Positions 16,711 through 25,458 of a DNA stretch of 64,000 nucleotides are shown one piece after another. The notes beneath the pieces were generated by a model. It saw nothing but the letters and a program-made list of their open reading frames with translations, was not told the DNA's origin and did not search any database. Source of the stretch: Catenovulum adriaticum (GTDB taxonomy: Bacteria; Pseudomonadota; Gammaproteobacteria; Enterobacterales; Alteromonadaceae); assembly GCF_026725475.1 (NCBI RefSeq), contig NZ_CP109965.1:3038001-3102000 (forward strand), read 5' to 3'. How positions within the stretch are numbered: position 1 is the first letter of the stretch; each line of letters starts with the position of its first letter. The translations under genes and the position numbers were made by a program.

Positions 16711-18822
16711 TTAGCTTCTGTATCGAATAATTCGCTGAACTTCGTCAATATGGCGAACTTTCTTCATTATTTGAGCTAAATGTACTCGGTCATGTACGGT
16801 TAAGATTAAATCTACCGTGTATAAATAACTGTCTTTTTCTTCTGAGTATAAACTTTGAATATTAGAGCCTAGCTGTGAAATAGCGCCGGTTACTCGTGCC
16901 AGAGCCCCGTGGACGTTGTGCAGCTCAATTCTAAGCGCACATGAAAACTCTTCTTCTGGCGAGTTATCCCAACTGACAGAAAAATATTTTGAAGGCTCCA
17001 CGTGGTGATCTCTAACATTGTGGCAATTTTCAATATGTACCACTATGCCTTTACCCGGGCTCACATGCGCAATAATGTCATCGCCCGGAATAGGTCGGCA
17101 GCACTTACCAAAAGAAACCAACATACCTTCAGCCCCTTTTATTGAGACTGTTTTTTCTGAATAGTGATCTAATGCTGTGTCTTCGTTTTCTTGCTGTAGC
17201 AATTTACGGGCAATCACAATGCTCATTAAATTGCCTAAACCAATTTCAGCTAACAACTGGTGTACGGTTTGAAGCTTAGTCTCACTCAACACTTCTGCAA
17301 TTTTGTCGTCTGATATTTCATTAATATCAAGTCCGCCTAGTGCGACCTTTAATAACCGACGACCTAAATCAACCGACTCTTCACCTTTTAGTTTTTTAAG
17401 GTAATTACGAATACTTAGCCGAGCTCTTGGCGTAATCACAAAGTTGAGCCAAGTGACATTTGGTCGTGCTCGTTTTGAAGTCACTATATGAACAGTTTGC
17501 CCGTTCACTAATGGTTGATTTAATGGCAGTGGCTTTTTGTCCACTGTTGCACCAACACATCTAAAACCAACATCTGTATGAAGCGCAAATGCAAAATCAA
17601 CAGGCGTTGCACCTTTAGGTAGCTCTATAATTTTACCTTTTGGCGTAAATACATAAATTTCGTCAGGGAATAAATCTGACTTAACATTTTCGATAAATTC
17701 AAACGAGTTTCCAGCACTTTGCTGAAGATCAAGCAAACTATTCATCCAGCGCTGCGCTCGAACTTGAGCGGTCGTGCCGCCTGCATCTGAACCGCCCTTA
17801 TATAACCAATGAGCTGCAACCCCACGGTCAGCTGTTAATTCCATATCATTGGTTCTAATTTGAATTTCCAGCGGAATACCATGCGGGCCAATCAAAGATG
17901 AATGCAATGATTGATAGCCGTTCATTCTGGGAATAGCAATGTAATCTTTAAACCTGTGATCGATTGGTTTGTACAAGTTATGCATCACCCCTAGCGTTCG
18001 GTAGCAGGTATCTGTGTTATCAACCACAATTCTAAATGCATAAATATCCATTACATCGTTAAACATTAGCTCTTTGTTTTTCATCTTTTTGTAGATGCTA
18101 TACAAATGTTTTTCGCGACCTTTTACAATGCAATCAATATTGGTTTCTAAAATGCGCTGGCGGATCTCGTTACCAATTTTTTCAATAATGTCTTTTCGGT
18201 GACCACGCGCTTGTTTAACCGCCGCGCCCAACGCACGATAACGCATGGGATACATGGCTTTAAAGCCTAAATTTTCAAGCTCGTTTTTAATATCATGAAT
18301 ACCAAGCCGGTGTGCAATTGGAGCATAAATTTCAAGGGTTTCAGTGGCTATGCGGCGTCGTTTATCTGGTCTTAACGAATCAAGTGTTCGCATATTATGA
18401 GTGCGATCGGCTAACTTTATCAGGATAACTCGAATATCCTGAACCATGGCCATAACCATTTTACGAAAGTTTTCAGCTTGAGCTTCTTTTTTGCTATCAA
18501 AATTCATTTTGTCTAGCTTGCTCACGCCTTCGACTAAATCGGCAATAACAGAACCAAATACTTCGGCTAAATCATCTTTAGTAGTTGAGGTATCTTCTAT
18601 AACATCATGCAACAGTGCAGCGCATAAGGTTTCATGATCCAAATGCATGTGCGCTAAAATTTTAGCAACAGCAACCGGATGAGTAATGTAAGGTTCACCG
18701 CTACTTCTAAATTGGCCTTCATGAGCATCATGCGCGACTGTGTAAGCATGCTCAATTTGTGCGCACTGCTCGGGCGATAAATAAGATTTTGCTAACTCAC
18801 CTAGATCTCGAAAAAGTTCCAC
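16711..18822 (-). CDS. spoT: Bifunctional (p)ppGpp synthetase/hydrolase SpoT
   Basis: A 703-residue RelA/SpoT enzyme (E. coli SpoT is 702). The N-terminal HD hydrolase domain contains HDVIED from about residue 72. The synthetase domain has EKHLYSIYKKM, DIYAFRIVV and RFKDYIAIPR near 288. The RxKD form of that loop is typical of bifunctional enzymes rather than RelA. A TGS domain (YVFTPKGKIIELP) and a C-terminal ACT domain (LRIELHNVHGALARVTGAI) follow. It balances ppGpp during nutrient stress. The start is GTG 18822. A strong terminator at 19022-19061 separates it from rpoZ, so unlike the E. coli operon it probably uses its own promoter in the 18823-19020 gap. Confidence 0.96.
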   Translation of the reverse strand: MELFRDLGELAKSYLSPEQCAQIEHAYTVAHDAHEGQFRSSGEPYITHPVAVAKILAHMHLDHETLCAALLHDVIEDTSTTKDDLAEVFGSVIADLVEGVSKLDKMNFDSKKEAQAENFRKMVMAMVQDIRVILIKLADRTHNMRTLDSLRPDKRRRIATETLEIYAPIAHRLGIHDIKNELENLGFKAMYPMRYRALGAAVKQARGHRKDIIEKIGNEIRQRILETNIDCIVKGREKHLYSIYKKMKNKELMFNDVMDIYAFRIVVDNTDTCYRTLGVMHNLYKPIDHRFKDYIAIPRMNGYQSLHSSLIGPHGIPLEIQIRTNDMELTADRGVAAHWLYKGGSDAGGTTAQVRAQRWMNSLLDLQQSAGNSFEFIENVKSDLFPDEIYVFTPKGKIIELPKGATPVDFAFALHTDVGFRCVGATVDKKPLPLNQPLVNGQTVHIVTSKRARPNVTWLNFVITPRARLSIRNYLKKLKGEESVDLGRRLLKVALGGLDINEISDDKIAEVLSETKLQTVHQLLAEIGLGNLMSIVIARKLLQQENEDTALDHYSEKTVSIKGAEGMLVSFGKCCRPIPGDDIIAHVSPGKGIVVHIENCHNVRDHHVEPSKYFSVSWDNSPEEEFSCALRIELHNVHGALARVTGAISQLGSNIQSLYSEEKDSYLYTVDLILTVHDRVHLAQIMKKVRHIDEVQRIIRYRS

Positions 18823-19021
18823 TAAACATGATTCCGCTTGATTTAAAACACAATAAAGTTATCTATTTTCAGATAATTTGAGAAAGATCATCCTAATATA
18901 ATTGCGTAGTACAAATCAATTAACAAATAATCCTTTAAAAAATGATAAAACCACATGTTCTAGCCTTAGCGCAAACAAGGCATTTTAACAAGTTAGGAAT
19001 AAATGCATGAATTGCAAAAAC

Positions 19022-19061
19022 AATAAAACCGCACAAAAGATAACTTAAGTGCGGTTTTATT
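19022..19061 (-). terminator. Strong terminator downstream of rpoZ
   Basis: A perfect 13-bp inverted repeat (AATAAAACCGCAC with its complement) with a 14-nt loop. The A-rich outer arm gives a T run on both strands. It lies 20 bp after the rpoZ stop and should uncouple rpoZ from spoT. Confidence 0.85.
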
Positions 19062-19081
19062 AAGCAATTAGGAGCTGTAGA

Positions 19082-19360
19082 TTACTCGTCGTGATTTTGC
19101 GAAAACGCAGCAACAGCAGCAATTTCAGCGGCTTCTTGCTCTTGAGTTTCGCGACGTTCCTGCGCATCCATAATTTCTGCACTGATTAAATCAGCTTCAA
19201 TTTCACGTAATGCGATAACGGTTGGTTTGTCGTTATCAACTTCAACTAAAGGTTCTTTACCTTCTGAGGCAATTTGACGAGCACGACGTGATGCAACCAA
19301 AATTAAATCAAAGCGGTTACCAACTTTGTCTACTGCATCTTCTACGGTTACGCGAGCCAT
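19082..19360 (-). CDS. rpoZ: RNA polymerase omega subunit
   Basis: A 92-residue protein (E. coli 91). MARVTVEDAVDKVGNRFDLI and VASRRARQIA are diagnostic, followed by the PTVIALREIEAD segment that wraps the beta-prime C-terminus. The C-terminal tail is acidic and Ala/Glu-rich. GGAGT lies just before ATG 19360. It follows gmk by 57 bp and ends in a strong terminator. Omega helps beta-prime folding and is the site through which ppGpp can act on RNA polymerase, in keeping with its position next to spoT. Confidence 0.96.
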   Translation of the reverse strand: MARVTVEDAVDKVGNRFDLILVASRRARQIASEGKEPLVEVDNDKPTVIALREIEADLISAEIMDAQERRETQEQEAAEIAAVAAFSQNHDE

Positions 19361-19417
19361 ATTTACTCCGCTAAATGTTCTGTTATTTAAAATTAGGCCT
19401 GACAGTTTACTTTATGA

Positions 19418-20044
19418 TCAGCCTTTCGCCAAGAGATCATCAAACAATGCTTGATATTTTTTTGCTTGTTTAGCTTGAGAACACCGATTAGCGATTAAAA
19501 TAGCGGTTAATTCACTCAATGCCAGTTCAAATTCATCATTGACAATAATATAATCAAACTCAGTGTAATGCGAAATTTCACTGTGAGCTTCAGCCATCCG
19601 CTTATTAATGACCTCTTCACTGTCTTGACGACGGTTTAATAAACGCGTTAACAATGCCGCTTGTGACGGTGGCGCAATAAAAATACTTTTTGCATCTGGC
19701 TTTAATTGTTTAACTTGGCGAGCGCCTTGCCAATCAATATCTAAAAATACATCATAACCTTGCTCAAGCGTTTGCTCTATTGCAGCTTTTGAAGTGCCAT
19801 AATAATTATCGAATACTTTTGCCCATTCAAAAAAATCATCTTGCTCAATCATATCTTCAAATTTAGCATGATCGACAAAATGATAATGCTCACCGTCTAT
19901 TTCACCAGGGCGCGGCGAACGTGTAGTATGCGAAACTGAAACTGCAGCTTTAGCCACCGCTTGTTTTAAATAAGCTTTAATTAAACTGGATTTACCTGCA
20001 CCACTAGGTGCCGAAATCACATATAAAGTACCGCTGGCTGACAT
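19418..20044 (-). CDS. gmk: Guanylate kinase
   Basis: A 208-residue P-loop kinase (E. coli 207) with APSGAGKSSLIKA near the N-terminus, then SVSHTTRSPRPGEIDGEHYHFV, the GMP-binding region, and DIDWQGARQVK. It makes GDP from GMP. A TTG at 20056 would add four residues, but ATG 20044 gives the standard MSASGTLYVISAPSG start and is chosen. No strong ribosome binding site is visible for either. It heads the gmk-rpoZ unit, divergent from a DUF2750 gene across about 210 bp. Confidence 0.95.
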   Translation of the reverse strand: MSASGTLYVISAPSGAGKSSLIKAYLKQAVAKAAVSVSHTTRSPRPGEIDGEHYHFVDHAKFEDMIEQDDFFEWAKVFDNYYGTSKAAIEQTLEQGYDVFLDIDWQGARQVKQLKPDAKSIFIAPPSQAALLTRLLNRRQDSEEVINKRMAEAHSEISHYTEFDYIIVNDEFELALSELTAILIANRCSQAKQAKKYQALFDDLLAKG

Positions 20045-20253
20045 ATAAACTCGCAATTTTTAAATTAGAAAATAATTAATTAAGCTATTTTAACTAAAAT
20101 TGAGCAAAATACGAAATAGCAAAACCTGTTTCTCTGTTGTTGATTCATAAATGGCGTGATAAGTCGTTTAATCGAGACCAACTAAACTACACATAAGCAC
20201 AAAATATGACTACAATAGAGACCGTTCAAATTACTTGATTAAATAGGATTATA

Positions 20254-20622
20254 ATGAAAGATAACCAGCAAGCATCAACGGAATTTGCCGAATCGATTCG
20301 CGACAATCAACAAATGTGGGCACTGACCGCGGGCAACGACGAAGATTGGGTTGTTGTAGACTCACAATTTAATCCAGAAGATGAAGTTTTTTTAGTTTGG
20401 AGCAGCCAAGAAGCAGCCCAAGCGGCTTGTACCGATGAATGGGATATTTATACTCCAAGCGCCATTCCGGTACAAGAATACCTAGATTTTTGGGTAGAAG
20501 AACTTGGAGCTGAAGGTGTATTATTGGGCCTTAACTGGCAAGATGAGCAAGAAAACACTGAAATCAAAATGATTGATTTAGCAAAAGCGCTACTTGACAC
20601 GGGTGTTTATAAAGATCAATAA
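20254..20622 (+). CDS. DUF2750 family protein
   Basis: A 122-residue acidic cytoplasmic protein with the DUF2750 layout: an N-terminal helix, QMWALTAGNDEDWVVVDS, FLVWSSQEAAQAAC, EWDIYTPSAIPVQEYLDFW and LLGLNWQDEQE. The family is common in Alteromonadales and Vibrionales and has no known function. Its TAA stop is followed at once by the ATG of the DUF72 gene, so the two are surely co-transcribed. Confidence 0.85.
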   Translation: MKDNQQASTEFAESIRDNQQMWALTAGNDEDWVVVDSQFNPEDEVFLVWSSQEAAQAACTDEWDIYTPSAIPVQEYLDFWVEELGAEGVLLGLNWQDEQENTEIKMIDLAKALLDTGVYKDQ

Positions 20623-21516
20623 ATGTCTGCACACAAAGCACAAATCCAATTAGGGTGTCCACAGTGGAGTCACCCTGATTGGCAGCACAACTTTTTTAGC
20701 GACAAACGCGCCGCCAAGCAGCATTTAGCTGAATACGCCCAGTACTATACCAGCGTTGAGGGCAATACCACGTTTTATGCGTTGCCGTCGGTTCAAACCG
20801 TCTCTCAATGGTCAGCGCAAGTTAATCAACATTTTAAGTTCTGTTTTAAATTACCTCAACTGATCACCCACAAGCAAGGTTTAGCAGCCAGCCAAACGCA
20901 AATAGAAGACTTTTTTGCATTATTTTCTCCCATGCTGGATAAACAACAAATAGCGGCTTTTCAAGTACAACTACCACCATATTTTTCTGCTAACCGATTA
21001 GCTGAGCTAGCCGATTTTTTAAGCCAATATAGTCATAAAGTACCACTAGCAGTTGAAGTGAGACACCCTGACTTTTTTAATAAAGGTGATTCAGAAAAAG
21101 CACTCAACCAATTGCTCATTCAATATAATGTCGATCGTGTAATGATGGATACTCGACCCGTTCACAGTGAATTACCGCACAGCAAAGCCATTATTGATGC
21201 ACAAAACAAAAAACCTAAAGTCCCTGTACATTTATTATCAACTGGCGAACAACCTATAGTGAGATACGTTGGGCAAACTAATTTAATGGCCAATCAGCCT
21301 TTTATTCAACCTTGGTTAAAACATTTTGAAAGCTGGCTAAACCAAGGAAAAAGGCCTTATTTGTTTATACATACAGCTGATAACGCTCAAGTTCATGAGT
21401 TGAGTCGACTTTGGTTAAAACTCCTCACAGAGCAACTTGGCTATACGCCTTACCGTAATCAAGATTGGCCAATTGAATTAGCCAAACAACACAGTAAACA
21501 AACAAATTTATTTTAG
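20623..21516 (+). CDS. DUF72 (YecE-like) family protein
   Basis: A 297-residue TIM-barrel-like protein of the DUF72 family. It has LGCPQWSHPDW at the start, YYTSVEGNTTFYALPS, FKLPQLITH, VPLAVEVRHPDFF and VRYVGQTN. Members resemble sugar-phosphate isomerase-type barrels, but no activity has been proven for the family to my knowledge. It starts directly after the DUF2750 stop codon. A 127-bp gap with no obvious hairpin follows. Confidence 0.9.
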   Translation: MSAHKAQIQLGCPQWSHPDWQHNFFSDKRAAKQHLAEYAQYYTSVEGNTTFYALPSVQTVSQWSAQVNQHFKFCFKLPQLITHKQGLAASQTQIEDFFALFSPMLDKQQIAAFQVQLPPYFSANRLAELADFLSQYSHKVPLAVEVRHPDFFNKGDSEKALNQLLIQYNVDRVMMDTRPVHSELPHSKAIIDAQNKKPKVPVHLLSTGEQPIVRYVGQTNLMANQPFIQPWLKHFESWLNQGKRPYLFIHTADNAQVHELSRLWLKLLTEQLGYTPYRNQDWPIELAKQHSKQTNLF

Positions 21517-21643
21517 TATTACCGATCAGAGTGAGTAGCGCGTTTACAAATTCAAGTAAATACATTAAAAATTTAGCTTTAACTGACTCTGGCTGAAAAA
21601 AAGATTAAAATAGCAATTTACCAATTAATTTAAGTGTAGAGAT

Positions 21644-22078
21644 ATGTCTGAATCGATAAACATCAAATTAGAAGAAGAATTAGAAAAAGCCTTTCAGTTA
21701 ATCGAATCTGGGCATCAAACTGAAGGTGACAAGCTAATTCAGCAAATAGCAGAAGCTCACCCTGAGCATTATTTAAGCTTGTACGGACTAGGACTCATTG
21801 CCGCTTTTATGGGCGACCATGAAAAAGCGAAACAGTATTTTGAGCAATCAATTACGATTGAACCTGAATATGCCTTGTCCCATTACAATTTAGGCTTTTG
21901 TTTTCAAAAATTAAATCAAAGTGATTTAATGATTAAGCATTTTTATCTTGCAACTCAAGTTGCGACTGATGAAGAAATGGCACTGTTAACTCACGTTGAA
22001 GCCGCTTTAGATGAATTTCACCAAAATTTACCAGACGATATGAGCATTCAGCAATTTGTTGCAGACGTTAAAGATTAA
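21644..22078 (+). CDS. Tetratricopeptide repeat protein
   Basis: A 144-residue soluble protein with about three TPR units. The clearest two are YLSLYGLGLIAAFMGDHEKA and YALSHYNLGFCFQKLNQSDL, each showing the TPR spacing of small and large residues. No signal peptide is visible. TPR proteins act as scaffolds, and no partner can be named. It is a single gene that converges on the methyltransferase at 22116. Confidence 0.75.
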   Translation: MSESINIKLEEELEKAFQLIESGHQTEGDKLIQQIAEAHPEHYLSLYGLGLIAAFMGDHEKAKQYFEQSITIEPEYALSHYNLGFCFQKLNQSDLMIKHFYLATQVATDEEMALLTHVEAALDEFHQNLPDDMSIQQFVADVKD

Positions 22079-22098
22079 GATTAAAAAGCTAACCTTAA

Positions 22099-22135
22099 GA
22101 TTTAATGCAAAACCTTTAAGGCTTTGCATTAAATC
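22099..22135. terminator. Long hairpin between convergent genes (probable bidirectional terminator)
   Basis: Arms GATTTAATGCAAA (22099-22111) and TTTGCATTAAATC (22123-22135) are perfectly complementary. An inner CCTT/AAGG pair extends the stem past one mismatch. The right arm lies inside the last codons of the methyltransferase gene. U tracts are poor, so termination is likely but not certain. Confidence 0.55.
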
Positions 22136-23009
22136 GATAAACCTGTATTTTTAAACCTTTGCCAGGGATAGCGTCTCTAAATACCTCTGGCGCGTTAATT
22201 GTTTGGATAAATTCACATTGTGGACAATGCTCTGCAACTGTTTCAGCCAAAAATCTATCGTCTAAATCCGGTGAATTTAAACACAAAACTACCTCTGCTT
22301 GATCAGCCGCGTATTCAGGTAAACGCCGAATAATTTTTTTATAATCACGTTCAATATTAACACTCCCTTTTTGGAATGCAGGCGGATCACAAATAATTAA
22401 ATCATATGGGCCATGCTTTTTAACTCGACCAAATGATTTAAATAAATCGACTGACTCAAATTGCACTATGCTAGGGTCTTGACCATTTAATAAATGATTT
22501 TCTCGGCCACGCCTTAGCGCTGCTTTGCTCATATCCAAGTTTAAAATTTTACGAGCACCACCCGCATGAGCCGCTACCGAAAAAGCACAAGTGTAAGCAA
22601 ATAAATTAAGCACACTTTTATTTTGACTCCGCGCTCGAACCCAATCTCGGCCCAACGCCATATCTAAAAATAAGCCATGATTTTGTGAGCGCCCAAGCGT
22701 TGCATTAAATTGCAGTCCATTTTCTTCAAGGGTTAAATCTTCAACTAAATCGCCGTGTAACACAGAAACAGGAGCTTGTGGCAAATACCTTTGTTGCAAT
22801 TGTATTGATTTAACCAAGCTATCAGCGCGACTAAAATATTTAACCACTTGCGCAAGTAATTGTTCATCTATTGGTTTATAAGCAGTGATTAAAATAACTG
22901 GCGAAAACCAATCAATACATATGTGTTCAAATCCGGGATAGGCATGACCTCGGCCATGAAATAATCGCTTAGCCTGATTTGAATCGGGTAAATTTAAATG
23001 CTCTAACAT
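22116..23009 (-). CDS. Class I SAM-dependent methyltransferase, RlmI-like without PUA domain
   Basis: A 297-residue protein with the C-terminal fold of RlmI/RlmK-type RNA methyltransferases (COG1092). It has NHGLFLDMALGRDWVR, SAM motif I in VLNLFAYTCAFSVAAHAGG, LNLDMSKAALRRGREN, and motif IV CDPPAFQKGS. The N-terminal PUA domain of RlmI is missing and is replaced by about 60 residues starting with LFHGRGHAYPGFEH. It probably methylates rRNA or tRNA, but the target base is not predictable. It is a single gene on the minus strand. Confidence 0.8.
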   Translation of the reverse strand: MLEHLNLPDSNQAKRLFHGRGHAYPGFEHICIDWFSPVILITAYKPIDEQLLAQVVKYFSRADSLVKSIQLQQRYLPQAPVSVLHGDLVEDLTLEENGLQFNATLGRSQNHGLFLDMALGRDWVRARSQNKSVLNLFAYTCAFSVAAHAGGARKILNLDMSKAALRRGRENHLLNGQDPSIVQFESVDLFKSFGRVKKHGPYDLIICDPPAFQKGSVNIERDYKKIIRRLPEYAADQAEVVLCLNSPDLDDRFLAETVAEHCPQCEFIQTINAPEVFRDAIPGKGLKIQVYRFNAKP

Positions 23010-23096
23010 AAATCAACTTCAATTTTGTCTAATCTCTGATATTTTAACTGATATAGCATGATAATATTGATTAAATTTCTAATTAAGGACATTAAC

Positions 23097-23561
23097 ATGA
23101 CAGTACGTTGGAAAATACTTTGTTCAGCTTGTTTGATCACCGCGTTAACCGCCTGTAGTGACAATGAAGTGGGCGATGTATCACTTGGTTTATTTACCAC
23201 TAAAGACATTAAAATTGATACTTTAACCGATCCTATTGTCACCGGCGTAACTTGTCATATCGCCTCAATTGAAGCTAATTTAAGTTTAGCGGATCCTAGT
23301 GATAGCTCTATTTCGTGTCGCCAGACAGGCCCTATTACCTCAGCTATGCTTGAGCAAATAGATAAAGGAAAATCAGGCGAAATTGTATTTAAAAAATCAA
23401 AAAGTATTTTTTTTAAATCAATGAAAATACGCAGAATATTTGACCCAAAAAATCAAACATTAATGTATGTGTCGTATTCAACTAAAGAAACATCCGGCAG
23501 CTTTAAACACAGCTTGTCGACTGTGCCATTGTGGAAAACACAAGCATACAAAGCGAACTAA
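23097..23561 (+). CDS. creA: CreA family protein
   Basis: A 154-residue exported protein with VGDVSLGLFTTKDIKID, VTGVTCHIASIEANLSL and DPSDSSISCRQTGP, all hallmarks of CreA. The signal ends in LTAC, so it may be a lipoprotein (Cys20) rather than a simply cleaved periplasmic protein. A longer frame opens at 23058, but ATG 23097 has AAGGA upstream and begins a proper signal peptide. CreA's function is unknown; in E. coli the gene lies beside the CreBC regulatory genes, which are not present here. Confidence 0.88.
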   Translation: MTVRWKILCSACLITALTACSDNEVGDVSLGLFTTKDIKIDTLTDPIVTGVTCHIASIEANLSLADPSDSSISCRQTGPITSAMLEQIDKGKSGEIVFKKSKSIFFKSMKIRRIFDPKNQTLMYVSYSTKETSGSFKHSLSTVPLWKTQAYKAN

Positions 23562-23784
23562 TCAGCTTAGAGCGCGCAATTATCTTTTATCGCGATATCC
23601 CATTTATTACTGTATTTCAAATTGAGATACAGTAAACATAAACTCATCTAATTAAACGCTTAATTTGCGCATTCTCTCTTTTTCCTTTAGCTTACTAGGG
23701 GCTGTTAACGTCTTTAGTTCAACAGCCTATAAATTTAACACCCTTATTAAAACGCAAAACAACAAATGACAGGAGTTAATTGTT

Positions 23785-25410
23785 ATGTTTCATCCTCAGT
23801 TTTATTTGGTTGTAACAGGTATTTTTCTATTTTTAACGATTTTAAGCCAAAATATTTATTTTCAATTATTTTTTATTTGGTGCGCAGCTTCTTTTTTAGC
23901 CGTGAGCATTGCCTACTTACTTAATAACCCTAATATTTTTCGAAAACGTCAATCGGGCTCAATTCCTTTTTATATCCGCTGGCTATTTATACCGTTTTTA
24001 TTGGCGACTCAGCTTTATAATGCGTTTGCTCGAAAAAACGATCCTGTGCCTGCGCTACAAAAAATAGATGACAATTTATTTTTAGCTCGCCGTTTATTTC
24101 CTTCAGATGTCGAAGATTTAAATGAGCATAAAATCACTGCAGTATTAGATGTGACTGCGGAATTTAATGCATTAGACATTAGCTTGCTAGGTGAAAATAT
24201 CGATTATTTAAACCTACCAATATTGGATCACTCAACCCCCAGTTTAGCGCAAGTAACCCGAGCATTACATTGGCTGCAGACGCACCAAAAAGCTGACAAC
24301 GCAGTGGTTATTCATTGCGCTTTAGGCAGAGGCCGATCAGTATTTATGATGGCTGCTTATATATTAAGCCAGAACCCTCAAATGACGGTGACTCAGGCGC
24401 TTGAGAAAATACAAAAGATTAGACAAACCGCCCGCCTAAATAAAAGACAATTTACGCGCCTAACTCGCTATCACAAAAGCAAACAACTTATTATTAAAAA
24501 CGCAGCTTGGCTCATCGCCAACCCAGTTGCTGGTGGCAGAAAGTGGGAAAAAAACGAAGATTATATTATTAAACAATTATCTCATTATTTTAAATTGACG
24601 ATAAAAACCACGTCAGAAACGGTTAGTGGAACCGAACTCGCCCAGCAAGCGATTGACGAGGGCGTGCAAACTATTATCGCCTGTGGTGGAGATGGCACTG
24701 TCACTCAAGTTGCTACAGCGCTAATTGATACAGATGCCATTTTAGGCATTATTCCCTTAGGCACAACGAATGCGATGAGCCACGTACTTTGGGGAATAAG
24801 TTCAAAAATTATTCCAATTGAGTCTGCCTGTTTAAACATTATTGAAGGTTTTAGTGAAAAAATAGATACCGCTCAATGTAATGGCGAATTAATGCTATTG
24901 CTTGCCGGTGTTGGATTTGAACAAAAAATGGTAGAACAAGCGAGCCGAGAAGAAAAAAATGCGCACGGTCAGTTTGCTTATTTACAAGGCTTATGGCGTG
25001 CAATTGGGCAAAATCAAGCTTTTAAATTAAAACTAAAGCTTGATGATAATGAACCACAAGAAATTAATATTAATAGTATAACAATTGCCAACGCAGCACC
25101 TATTACCACAGTGTTAGCGCAAGGCAGAGGTATTCCAAATATCCGAGATGGTAAATTAGACATTACTTGGATACCGCATACAGCATCATCAAGTGAACCA
25201 ATTTTTAATTTGTTTGAGCTTGCGCTCTCGGGTTTAACAGATACCAGCTTTAACGATAATATTCAGCATGCGCACGCTAAAAGCGTGGAACTAACCGCTG
25301 ACGAAAATATTAAATATGTTATTGATGGTGAAGAGCGTGAAACTGAAGCGCTTAGTGTAAAAATAAATCCTAATTCACTGAATGTATTAATGCCAGAGGT
25401 ACAAAAATAG
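23785..25410 (+). CDS. Fusion of membrane-anchored dual-specificity phosphatase and diacylglycerol/sphingosine-type lipid kinase
   Basis: A 541-residue protein with three parts. Residues 1-80 hold two or three transmembrane helices. Residues 90-230 form a cysteine phosphatase domain with the signature HCALGRGRS (Cys178, Arg184, the CX5R loop). Residues 235-540 form a DAGK catalytic-type domain with WLIANPVAGG, the nucleotide loop CGGDGTVTQVA (GGDGT at 301-305) and IPLGTTNAMS. DAGK-like enzymes phosphorylate lipid alcohols, and the phosphatase class includes lipid-phosphate phosphatases such as PTPMT1-like enzymes. One chain thus carries opposing lipid chemistries at the inner membrane. AGGAG precedes ATG 23785. 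Confidence 0.87.
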   Translation: MFHPQFYLVVTGIFLFLTILSQNIYFQLFFIWCAASFLAVSIAYLLNNPNIFRKRQSGSIPFYIRWLFIPFLLATQLYNAFARKNDPVPALQKIDDNLFLARRLFPSDVEDLNEHKITAVLDVTAEFNALDISLLGENIDYLNLPILDHSTPSLAQVTRALHWLQTHQKADNAVVIHCALGRGRSVFMMAAYILSQNPQMTVTQALEKIQKIRQTARLNKRQFTRLTRYHKSKQLIIKNAAWLIANPVAGGRKWEKNEDYIIKQLSHYFKLTIKTTSETVSGTELAQQAIDEGVQTIIACGGDGTVTQVATALIDTDAILGIIPLGTTNAMSHVLWGISSKIIPIESACLNIIEGFSEKIDTAQCNGELMLLLAGVGFEQKMVEQASREEKNAHGQFAYLQGLWRAIGQNQAFKLKLKLDDNEPQEININSITIANAAPITTVLAQGRGIPNIRDGKLDITWIPHTASSSEPIFNLFELALSGLTDTSFNDNIQHAHAKSVELTADENIKYVIDGEERETEALSVKINPNSLNVLMPEVQK

Positions 25411-25458
25411 CCAAAGTGTCTATACTTACAAAACGAAAACTAACCAGTGAGAGATAGA

